DNA from: an archaeon
GTDB lineage: Archaea; Thermoproteota; Bathyarchaeia; TCS64
NCBI GenBank assembly: GCA_020444005.1
Contig: JAHLLU010000083.1
Span: 1 to 8,042 of the forward strand
Direction of reading: 5' to 3'
Length of the DNA stretch: 8,042 nt
The notes under the pieces were generated by a model. The model was not told where the DNA came from and made no database searches. It saw only the letters and a list, made by a program, of their open reading frames with translations. The position numbers and the translations under genes were made by a program. This document shows positions 1 through 6,057 of this stretch, in pieces (the first letter of the stretch is position 1; every line of letters begins with the position of its first letter).

Positions 1-582
1 ATGCCAAGTAGAGAACTCAACGCATACGCGACAGGAAAAGACCCTGAACACGCTAGTATAGCTGTCACTCAGGGTATGCTTGATACTCTTGACCGTCAGG
101 AGATTGAAGGCGTTCTCGCCCACGAGATCAGCCACATCAAAAACAGAGACGTACAGTTCATGACTCTAGTCGCTGTACTTGTCGGTCTCGCCGGTATTTT
201 GAGTAACATGATTCTCAGAAGTTACTGGTGGGGTGGACGTAGAAGTAAACGTGATAGAGATAGTGGACAGCTTGGTTTGATAATCATAGTTGTGGGCTTC
301 CTCTTAGCAATCTTCGCCCCAATAGCCTCAAGACTAGTCCAGTTAGCGGTTAGCAGGCGTAGGGAGTATCTGGCTGATGCATCGGCTGCGGAGCTAACCC
401 GTTACCCTGATGGTTTGGCGGATGCTTTGGAGAAGATCGGGAAGCTAAACAGCGGTAAGATGAAGGTAAGCGAATCAGTAAGCCATCTCTTCATCAGCGA
501 CCCCAATAGGACAGCGCTTGACGCCATCTACAGTACTCATCCTCCAATCGAGGAACGTGTCAAACGGCTACGTGAGATGTAG
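1..582 (+). CDS. htpX: HtpX-family membrane zinc metalloprotease (M48), 5'-truncated by window edge
   Basis: Membrane-bound zinc endopeptidase of the HtpX (M48B) family, which degrades misfolded or damaged membrane proteins. The visible 193 residues carry the HEISH zinc/catalytic motif at residues 41-45 (His41, Glu42, His45). The second motif, REYLADA at 121-127, supplies the third ligand Glu122. Two hydrophobic segments (about 52-72 and 91-113) lie between them, as in HtpX. The preceding N-A-Y-A-T-G stretch matches the usual 'NAFATG' block that sits well inside HtpX proteins. Full-length members are near 290 residues with two further N-terminal membrane helices, so the ATG at position 1 is probably internal and the true start lies left of the window. 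The C terminus holds the family's 'THPP..ERV..L' ending. The stop codon is one base from the convergent vapC stop. Family assignment is secure; the substrate is not known. Confidence 0.93.
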   Translation: MPSRELNAYATGKDPEHASIAVTQGMLDTLDRQEIEGVLAHEISHIKNRDVQFMTLVAVLVGLAGILSNMILRSYWWGGRRSKRDRDSGQLGLIIIVVGFLLAIFAPIASRLVQLAVSRRREYLADASAAELTRYPDGLADALEKIGKLNSGKMKVSESVSHLFISDPNRTALDAIYSTHPPIEERVKRLREM

Positions 583-583
583 C

Positions 584-979
584 CTAAACATCTTTTATTG
601 AAACAACCGGAATACCTAGCTCTCGGCTTATTTTTCTCATCTTGTTATCCTCAGTTACCAGACTGCATTGGTTTTCTTTTGCCAGACGGATATAGGCTGA
701 GTCATAGAGGCTGATACCCTTTGTTACAGCTGTCTCCATGGCGTGTTGCTCTATACCTTTGATGGATAGCTGAGTCATCTCGGAAAGAATCTGAACCGAG
801 GATAGCAGTAAGGCGTCAAATGCCTCACGGTTAAAGGTATGTAGAAGCGTGTAGTGTTTCCATATTACGTTCAATAACTCGTATCGTGTGAAGTCGAGGG
901 TGTATTGATCGATCATTGGCTCTGGTCTGCGTTCAACTAGTGAGTTGAATATGGAAGAGGCGTCAAAGAGTAGTTTCAT
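584..979 (-). CDS. vapC: VapC-like PIN-domain ribonuclease toxin
   Basis: A 131-residue PIN-domain protein, the expected size for a VapC toxin; such toxins are Mg2+-dependent endoribonucleases that usually cut tRNA or rRNA. Numbered from the GTG at 982 (one residue longer), the four acidic active-site positions are present: Asp7 in LLFDASS, Glu35 in RYELLN, Asp94 in LYDSAY and Asp112 in TEDNKM. The toxin therefore looks intact. It lies directly downstream of the vapB antitoxin gene. The vapB stop TGA (981-979) overlaps the ATG at 979-977 as TGATG. A GTG at 982-980 would instead give a 4-base GTGA overlap. I chose ATG, but the two are hard to separate. Either arrangement implies translational coupling. 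The gene ends one base from the convergent htpX stop. RNA target unknown. Confidence 0.9.
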   Translation of the reverse strand: MKLLFDASSIFNSLVERRPEPMIDQYTLDFTRYELLNVIWKHYTLLHTFNREAFDALLLSSVQILSEMTQLSIKGIEQHAMETAVTKGISLYDSAYIRLAKENQCSLVTEDNKMRKISRELGIPVVSIKDV

Positions 980-1206
980 CACTTGTCACGTTCTTCTCTG
1001 ATGAGTTTCGCGGTCTCGTCTGGGTTTATTTTTGCGAGTTCAGTTCTGACGGTTTCAAGTTTTTGTTTGATTTCTTGGGCTTTTCTGCGTTTTATCTCGT
1101 TGTCTATGGCTTCTCGGATGATTTCCGTGGGTTGGAGGTCGTATTTTTCCATCTCTTTCTTTTTCTCTTCTAGGATTCGTGCGGAGATTGTCACATATTT
1201 AGCCAT
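979..1206 (-). CDS. vapB: VapB-like antitoxin, ribbon-helix-helix type
   Basis: A 75-residue, highly charged (Lys/Glu/Arg-rich) protein without cysteine, preceding a PIN toxin in the typical antitoxin-first order. Residues 3-9 (KYVTISA) look like the DNA-contacting beta strand of a ribbon-helix-helix fold. Two predicted helices follow (about 10-22 and 26-41, the second with 'PTEIIREAI'). Residues 42-75 form a charged, probably helical tail that would wrap the toxin. The expected role is to neutralise VapC and, as a dimer on DNA, repress its own promoter. The ATG at 1206-1204 has no Shine-Dalgarno sequence upstream; a TATA-like box about 31-38 bases upstream suggests a leaderless or nearly leaderless mRNA. 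The repeat array at 1207-1245 is the likely operator. Family and pairing are well supported; the exact fold is inferred from pattern. Confidence 0.87.
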   Translation of the reverse strand: MAKYVTISARILEEKKKEMEKYDLQPTEIIREAIDNEIKRRKAQEIKQKLETVRTELAKINPDETAKLIREERDK

Positions 1207-1234
1207 TGTAATACAATACTGTAATACATAATTG

Positions 1235-1244
1235 TATTATATAT
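1235..1244 (-). promoter_or_regulatory. TATA-like box for vapBC
   Basis: On the minus strand this reads ATATATAATA, a good archaeal TATA box, centred about 34 bases before the vapB ATG. Archaeal transcription normally starts about 26 bases past the box centre, which places the start within about ten bases of the ATG (leaderless or near-leaderless mRNA). The box lies inside the repeat array. Confidence 0.55.
1236..1244 (+). promoter_or_regulatory. Possible TATA-like box for the ThDP-enzyme gene (shared with vapBC)
   Basis: Read on the plus strand the same AT-rich block gives ATTATATAT, about 52-60 bases before the ATG at 1296. It predicts a leader of around 30 bases. No better TATA-like element lies between it and the gene. 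If used, the two divergent transcription units share one AT-rich core and VapB binding could affect both. Confidence 0.3.
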
Positions 1245-1295
1245 GGTTCTCGATACTTTTTTCCACCCATACCCACAACAATAACCAGTGATTCT

Positions 1296-2945
1296 ATGGT
1301 TAAAGCTGTAAACGGGTTGGTAAACATACTTGAAGCCGAGGGCATCAAACGGGTCTGCACATTCCCTACAAGCCACATCAATAACGCTGTGGGAGAGGAA
1401 GGCGCCCCTGAGCTATTCATGGTAAGGGATGAACGTTACGCGGTCTCGGTTGCGGATGCGATTGGGCGTTTGAGTAACGGTAAACAGATCGGTGTCTGCA
1501 CCGTGATGGGTGGAGTGAATGCCGCAGGTACCCAGATGGCATATGGGGCAATGGCTGAGGCGTATGAGGACTCGGTTCCATTGCTGTGTCTAACGGATGG
1601 AGTGCCACCAAGTGTGCTTGGACGTGAAAGATACAGTATTCAGGAGGGCTTCAGAAGCGTCACCAAGTGGATCGGGTACATCAACAAGGCTGAAAGAGTC
1701 CCAGAGTACATGCGCAGAGCCTTCACAGAGCTAAGAACTGGTCGTCCCAGCCCTGTGCTCCTAGAGGTACCACGAGAACTCATGGAATACGATCCATCAG
1801 AGTACTCATACGTGCCTGTGAAAGGCTGGCGAAGCATGGGTGACCCCGTGGACGTTGAAAAAGCAGTCAAGGCGTTGAAGAAAGCCGAGAAGCCTCTCCT
1901 ATGGGTTGGTCAAGGAGTCTTCAGCGCTGATGCCGTTGATGAGTTGAAGCGTTTCGCGGAGTTAGCGCATCTTCCAGTGCTTACTACATTGAAGGGAAAG
2001 AGCGTTTTCCCTGAGAACCATGATTTGTCTATTGGTGTACGTGGTGAGCCCGCTGAACGGTTCCTGAGACGCGCTGATCTGGTGCTGACAATTGGTGTGG
2101 GTTATACTGCGAGCGGGTTCATGCACACGATCCCAGACGCCATGCATAAGAAAATCATACAGGTGACAAACGACCCCCATGACCTGAACAGAGACTATGC
2201 TGTTGATCACGCGATTCTAGGTGATGCCAAACTTGTGCTGGCTCAAATGATCTCTGAGCTTGAGAAACAGGGAGCACCCAAGCCTGATGACGGTCTCGTC
2301 AAGGAGATAGAGGACGCGAAACGGGTGAAGATGGAGAAATATGGTCCATTGATGGCATCAAGTGAGAAACCCGTTAACCCTTACAGGGTCTACGCGGAGA
2401 TCATGAACGTAGTCAATATGGAGAAGAGCCTCGTAACCCATGAATCAGGCAACACAAGAGACCAACTAAGCACTGTCTACGAGTCAAGGATACCCCATGG
2501 TTTCCTCGGCTGGGGAAACGTTACTACGCTTGGTTATGGTCTCGCTGGAGCCATGGGGGCAAAGCTGGTTTATCCTGATTGGGAAGTGGTCAGCGTCACT
2601 GGTGATGCTGGTGTGGGTTACCAGATGGGTAACTGGGAAGCCATGATAAGAAACAAGCTAGGAATAACCACGGTCCACATCAACAACGACGGCTTCGGTG
2701 GCTATGGACCCGGCTTCTGGGGCAAAGGACACAGCCCATACACCTATGAGCTAACCCCGAGCACAGTTCAGAGTACTGCAAAGGTTGCTGAGGCACTTGG
2801 CTTTGACGCAGAGCGTGTTGAAGACCCTGATGAGGTGGCTGCTGCCTTGAAACGCGGATTAGACAAGAACAAGTCTGGTAAACCGTATCTCGTGGAGGTC
2901 ATCTGCAGCAAGTACCCAGTTTATCCCGGCTGGGTACGAGGCTAA
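1296..2945 (+). CDS. Thiamine-diphosphate-dependent enzyme, acetolactate synthase/decarboxylase superfamily
   Basis: A 549-residue enzyme with the three-domain layout of the POX/ALS group: N-terminal pyrimidine-binding domain (about 1-165), central Rossmann-like domain (about 185-320) and C-terminal pyrophosphate-binding domain (about 375-540). Glu46 (in VRDERYA) sits where the conserved cofactor-activating glutamate is found. The ThDP/Mg2+ motif is GDAG at 436-439 followed by the paired Asn463-Asn464, the normal GD...NN spacing. The family covers acetolactate synthase, benzoylformate or sulfopyruvate decarboxylase, glyoxylate carboligase and relatives; I cannot choose among them. The segment after NN is unusually rich in Gly and aromatics (466-478). 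No regulatory small-subunit (ilvN) gene is adjacent, which argues against a standard branched-chain acetolactate synthase. The ATG at 1296 follows a short GTGAT match to the archaeal ribosome-binding sequence. An M20 hydrolase gene follows after 46 bp, likely in one operon. Confidence 0.88.
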   Translation: MVKAVNGLVNILEAEGIKRVCTFPTSHINNAVGEEGAPELFMVRDERYAVSVADAIGRLSNGKQIGVCTVMGGVNAAGTQMAYGAMAEAYEDSVPLLCLTDGVPPSVLGRERYSIQEGFRSVTKWIGYINKAERVPEYMRRAFTELRTGRPSPVLLEVPRELMEYDPSEYSYVPVKGWRSMGDPVDVEKAVKALKKAEKPLLWVGQGVFSADAVDELKRFAELAHLPVLTTLKGKSVFPENHDLSIGVRGEPAERFLRRADLVLTIGVGYTASGFMHTIPDAMHKKIIQVTNDPHDLNRDYAVDHAILGDAKLVLAQMISELEKQGAPKPDDGLVKEIEDAKRVKMEKYGPLMASSEKPVNPYRVYAEIMNVVNMEKSLVTHESGNTRDQLSTVYESRIPHGFLGWGNVTTLGYGLAGAMGAKLVYPDWEVVSVTGDAGVGYQMGNWEAMIRNKLGITTVHINNDGFGGYGPGFWGKGHSPYTYELTPSTVQSTAKVAEALGFDAERVEDPDEVAAALKRGLDKNKSGKPYLVEVICSKYPVYPGWVRG

Positions 2946-2991
2946 CCACCACTTATTTTTTCAACTATGAGTGCACTGATTCCTGATCACG
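2946..2991 (+). promoter_or_regulatory. Intergenic spacer with T-run and weak ribosome-binding site
   Basis: This 46-bp spacer holds TTATTTTTT (2953-2961) about 35 bases before the TTG start of the next gene. It could be a weak TATA-like box giving a short-leader mRNA, or a T-rich archaeal terminator for the upstream gene; the sequence cannot decide. TGATC at 2984-2988 matches the last five bases of GGAGGTGATC just before the start codon. Confidence 0.3.
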
Positions 2992-4146
2992 TTGAGCACA
3001 GGGATAGATGAAGCAAGATTAGTCAAACTCCTCAAGGACCTAGTGAAGATAGACTCAGTAAACCCATCACTGGTACCCGGAGCAGCCGGAGAAGCAGAGA
3101 TAGCTGAATACCTTGGAGAATGGATGAGCGCCCGAGGAATGGAAGCCAAAGTCACGGAGATTGAGCCGGGCAGAGTGAACGCAGTAGGTGTTCTGAAGGG
3201 TTCAGGGGGAGGCAAGTCATTGATGCTGAACGGACACACGGACACCGTGGGCGTTGATTACATGACCATCGATCCCTTTGACCCCAGGGTAGAAGGAAAC
3301 AAGCTCTACGGCAGGGGCAGCGCGGACATGAAAGGAGGTCTCGTTGCTTCCATGGCAGCTGTTGACGCCATTATTGAGCAGGGTATCGAGTTACGTGGGG
3401 ACATTGTAATTGCTGGTGTCTGTGATGAAGAATTCGCGAGCATCGGCACCGAGCATTTGATGAAAGATATGCGTGTGGATGCTGCTATCGTGGGAGAACC
3501 CACCGATTCCAATATTCAGGTTGCCCACAAGGGCTTCGCATGGATCGATGTAGTGACCCATGGATTTGCGGCTCACGGAAGCGCTTACAAGATAGGGATA
3601 GACGCTATCGCGAAAATGGGACATGTACTCATCGGTTTAGAGGCGCTTCAAAGCATACTAGAGGAGGACCAACACCAGCTGGTTGGACCCGGAAGCGTCC
3701 ACGCTAGCATCATCAGTGGTGGACAGGAGCTAAGCACCTACCCAGATAAATGTAAACTTGAGGTAGAACGTCGGCTAATTCCGGGTGAGAACCGAGAAGA
3801 TGTAGAGACAGAGATGCAGAACCTCCTCAAGAGCCTCAGCGAAGGCGACCCCAAGTTCAAGGCAGATTACGAGGTCACATTCTATCGTGGACCCATGGAG
3901 ATCAGCCCAGAAGAGGAAATCTGTAGAATATTACGGGAAGAATCAGTAAAGTACGGCGTTGAACCAAGGTTTGTAGGTGGCTCAGGTTGGATGGATACAC
4001 AGATCATCTACGATAAAGGCATCCCGGCTGTGGCTTATGGCCCAAGTGGTAAGGGTTACCATGGTGCAGTGGAATGGGTTGACCTAGATACGGTGTATCA
4101 CGTGGCGGCGGTTCAGACAGAGGTTATCAAACGTTTCTGCGCCTAG
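2992..4146 (+). CDS. M20 family metallohydrolase (ArgE/DapE/acetyl-lysine deacetylase-like)
   Basis: A 384-residue dinuclear zinc amidohydrolase of the M20 family, which removes acyl groups from amino acids or cleaves short peptides. Expected ligands and catalytic residues are present: His82 and catalytic Asp84 in GHTDTV, bridging Asp112 in RGSADMKGG, catalytic Glu146 and ligand Glu147 in CDEEF, the GEPTD block at 168-172, and C-terminal His357 in YHGAVEW. Residues about 178-285 fit the inserted dimerisation domain. Length is normal for the family. The start is TTG at 2992: the in-frame GTG upstream (2971) runs straight into TGA (2977-2979), and the ATG at 2967 is out of frame and closed. Later starts would cut into the N-terminal helix. 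No signal peptide is visible, so it is probably cytoplasmic. The substrate cannot be read from sequence. The stop codon shares CTAG with the convergent phosphoesterase gene. Confidence 0.9.
   Translation: MSTGIDEARLVKLLKDLVKIDSVNPSLVPGAAGEAEIAEYLGEWMSARGMEAKVTEIEPGRVNAVGVLKGSGGGKSLMLNGHTDTVGVDYMTIDPFDPRVEGNKLYGRGSADMKGGLVASMAAVDAIIEQGIELRGDIVIAGVCDEEFASIGTEHLMKDMRVDAAIVGEPTDSNIQVAHKGFAWIDVVTHGFAAHGSAYKIGIDAIAKMGHVLIGLEALQSILEEDQHQLVGPGSVHASIISGGQELSTYPDKCKLEVERRLIPGENREDVETEMQNLLKSLSEGDPKFKADYEVTFYRGPMEISPEEEICRILREESVKYGVEPRFVGGSGWMDTQIIYDKGIPAVAYGPSGKGYHGAVEWVDLDTVYHVAAVQTEVIKRFCA
4143..4146. other. CTAG palindrome shared by two convergent stop codons
   Basis: The M20 gene ends with TAG at 4144-4146 and the phosphoesterase gene ends with TAG read from 4145 to 4143. 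The two stops interlock in the palindrome CTAG, leaving no intergenic space for a separate terminator of either unit. Confidence 0.95.
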
Positions 4147-4634
4147 AGTTCAGCTATCCACGCGAATCTTTTCTCTGTATCCAAGAACCCGATGCTATTG
4201 GTTCCATATAGGTATCCGCATAACTCACCGGGGTTTATCCATAGTTTCCCGTTTTCCTCTTTTATTGACGACTTGTGAAAGTGCCCACTCACGACCACAT
4301 CATAGTCTCCATTTTGAGCTTTCTCAACATCCTCTTTACGATGCCCATGGAACAACGCTATCTTCAATCCGTCGGCCTCAACCTCTGTAAAATATCCTTT
4401 AATATAGCAGCCTACCTCAGAGTAGACTCTTTTGAGGTGCTCGGTCTCGGCGCAGTTGTTCCCAAATACACCGATCATTGGCACAGGTAGCTCCGCGTAG
4501 GGCTTTGCCGTAAATGGAGATATATAATCACCAGCGTGGAGAACAAGCTTGACGCGTTCTTCTTTGAGTTTCTCTACTGCTTTCTTGATATAGGGCATAT
4601 TGTCGTGTGTGTCTGAGATTAACCCGATTATCAT
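4143..4634 (-). CDS. YfcE/MJ0936-type metallophosphoesterase
   Basis: A 163-residue calcineurin-like phosphoesterase, the same size as the small archaeal MJ0936 and bacterial YfcE enzymes, which hydrolyse phosphodiesters in vitro with Mn2+ or Ni2+. The full metal set is visible: Asp8 and His10 in SDTHD, Asp36 in HAGDY, Asn59 in GNN, His96 in FHGH, and His118 and His120 in GHFH. No membrane segment or signal peptide is seen, so it is probably cytoplasmic. Its ATG (4634-4632) overlaps the rhamnulokinase stop as ATGA, so it is translationally coupled as the last gene of the sugar operon. TGATC lies five bases upstream as a partial ribosome-binding site. The coupling suggests a role in handling sugar phosphates or nucleotides of the same pathway, but that is inference; the natural substrate is unknown. 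Confidence 0.9.
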   Translation of the reverse strand: MIIGLISDTHDNMPYIKKAVEKLKEERVKLVLHAGDYISPFTAKPYAELPVPMIGVFGNNCAETEHLKRVYSEVGCYIKGYFTEVEADGLKIALFHGHRKEDVEKAQNGDYDVVVSGHFHKSSIKEENGKLWINPGELCGYLYGTNSIGFLDTEKRFAWIAEL

Positions 4635-6055
4635 GATTTGATCAATGCCCTGTAGTGGCTATAGGCGTTTTCCCAATCCAAGCCACCCTGAGGCTCATAC
4701 ACCTTTAGCTCCAAGGTCTCTTTGAGGATACCACGCGCCTCTGCAATATCTCTGAGTAGCCCAATAGACTTGTACTGTACTATCGCGTTCCCCAAGGTTG
4801 CTGCCTCAACTGGGCCAGCGATTACCGTGCGTCCTGTGACTTCCGCGGTTAACTGGTTAAGGAAGATATTCAATGATCCTCCTCCAACCACATGGATCAC
4901 ATCGTAGTGTTTGCCTGTGATGTACTCAAGCTGATCAAGACAGTACCTATAGTTCAGTGCAAGGCTGTCATAGACACATCTGATGTGTTCACCCATGCTC
5001 TGAGGCTCAGGCACCCCAAGGTCTCGGCAACACTCTACTATTCTTGGAGTCATATCACCGGGTGGCGTGAAGCGACTGTCGGCTGGGTTGATGATTGATC
5101 TAAAAGGTGAAGCTCCAGCCGCCATTTTAGATACGTCGCTATGAGTTACAGCTGAGCCTTTGCTAGTCCATTCTCGTATTAGTTCTTGTTCAAACCATAG
5201 TCCGGGGAGGTTTCTGAGGAGTCTGTTCGTTTTCTCGGCTCCAGCCTCGTTTGTAAAGTTTTCATTGTAGACACTGTCGTTGATGATTGGTTGCTTTGTC
5301 TCGGTTCCCATTAGACTCCATGTACCACTACTCAGATAAACAAAATCATGTTCAGTGCATGGTACAGCCACTACCGCGCTACCTGTATCATGACATGCTG
5401 GTACCGATACGCTGATGTTCTTCATGGCTCCGAGAATAGAGCCCGGATAGACTATCTCTGGGAAAATATCAGAGGAGACACCTATTGCATCAAGAATATC
5501 AGGGTCCCAGCTCTGAGTCGTAGGGTTGAAGCACTGCGTCGTTGAGGCATGTGTGTATTCGCCTCGTTTATCGCCTGTCAACCAGTAGTTGAAGAGGTCT
5601 GGGAACCCAAGATATGCATCGGCTTTCGCTAAGAACCTCTTGCGACGCCTTGATAGGCTTGCTAACTGGTATAACGTGTTTGCGGGTAGAAACTGAATCC
5701 CGGTTTTATCGAATATTTCGCGTCTGGGGATACGTTTGAACACCCAGTCCATCATGCCTTCGCTACGAGGATCGCGATAGTGCACAGGGTCTTCAATGAG
5801 GTTCCCCTGAGCATCAAGTAGTCCAAAGTCTACGCCCCATGTGTCGATACCTATACTCTGAGCCCCTTCACTAGCCCAGTCTATTCCCTTGATGGTTTCT
5901 CGCCATAGCTGCTGTATATTCCAGTGTAGATGTTTTCCACGCTGGACGGGGGTATTCGGGAACCTGTGCACCTCTTCAAGATCAAACTTGTCTTCATGGG
6001 TGCATTTCATCACCCTGCCGTTGCTCGCCCCCAAGTCAACAGCTATGACATGCAT
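4631..6055 (-). CDS. rhaB: Rhamnulokinase (FGGY carbohydrate kinase)
   Basis: ATP-dependent kinase that phosphorylates L-rhamnulose (or a close 6-deoxyketose such as L-fuculose) at C1 in the cytoplasm. At 474 residues it is close to E. coli RhaB (489). From memory of that protein it matches through distinctive blocks: AVDLGASNGRVM (5-16), SIGIDTWGVDFGLLD (67-81), the GIQFLPANTLYQL stretch (119-131), CHDTGSAV (221-228), YLSSGTWSLMG (240-250), VVGGGSLN (389-396) and AGPVEAATLGN (413-423). Asp223 in CHDTGS is the expected catalytic base; 244-250 and 391-394 are ATP-site glycine segments. The ATG lies two bases after the isomerase stop, with GGTAGGAT just upstream overlapping the isomerase's last codons. 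Its own stop overlaps the next gene (ATGA). RhaB assignment is strong at family level; rhamnulose versus fuculose preference is unproven, particularly as the paired isomerase is of the FucI rather than RhaA family. Confidence 0.9.
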   Translation of the reverse strand: MHVIAVDLGASNGRVMKCTHEDKFDLEEVHRFPNTPVQRGKHLHWNIQQLWRETIKGIDWASEGAQSIGIDTWGVDFGLLDAQGNLIEDPVHYRDPRSEGMMDWVFKRIPRREIFDKTGIQFLPANTLYQLASLSRRRKRFLAKADAYLGFPDLFNYWLTGDKRGEYTHASTTQCFNPTTQSWDPDILDAIGVSSDIFPEIVYPGSILGAMKNISVSVPACHDTGSAVVAVPCTEHDFVYLSSGTWSLMGTETKQPIINDSVYNENFTNEAGAEKTNRLLRNLPGLWFEQELIREWTSKGSAVTHSDVSKMAAGASPFRSIINPADSRFTPPGDMTPRIVECCRDLGVPEPQSMGEHIRCVYDSLALNYRYCLDQLEYITGKHYDVIHVVGGGSLNIFLNQLTAEVTGRTVIAGPVEAATLGNAIVQYKSIGLLRDIAEARGILKETLELKVYEPQGGLDWENAYSHYRALIKS

Positions 6056-6057
6056 GG

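Larger units (their letters stand above)
1207..1245. promoter_or_regulatory. Repeat array, probable VapB(C) operator
   Basis: Three tandem 13-bp units lie end to end: TGTAATACAATAC (1207-1219), TGTAATACATAAT (1220-1232) and TGTATTATATATG (1233-1245). The first two share eight leading bases exactly; the third is degenerate. A perfect 9-bp inverted repeat is superimposed: TAATACAAT (1209-1217) and ATTGTATTA (1231-1239), 13 bp apart. The array begins at the base next to the vapB start codon and runs through the TATA-like box. A ribbon-helix-helix antitoxin bound here would block transcription initiation. Repeats are seen directly; the operator role is inference from position and the known autoregulation of vapBC loci. 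Confidence 0.65.

Noticed and set aside
1..3. ATG at position 1 as the true htpX start
   Set aside because: HtpX needs N-terminal membrane helices before the NAYATG block; the protein is about 100 residues short, so this ATG is probably internal.
589..600. T-rich stretch after htpX as a dedicated terminator
   Set aside because: It is short (TCTTTTATT), lies inside the end of vapC, and is not distinguishable from ordinary coding sequence.
983..1231. Plus-strand open frame opposite vapB
   Set aside because: It has no recognisable domain and is serine/phenylalanine-rich, as expected for the complement of a Lys/Glu-rich antitoxin.
1296..2945. Standard IlvB acetolactate synthase
   Set aside because: No ilvN or other branched-chain genes are nearby and the region after the NN motif differs, so only the superfamily is called.
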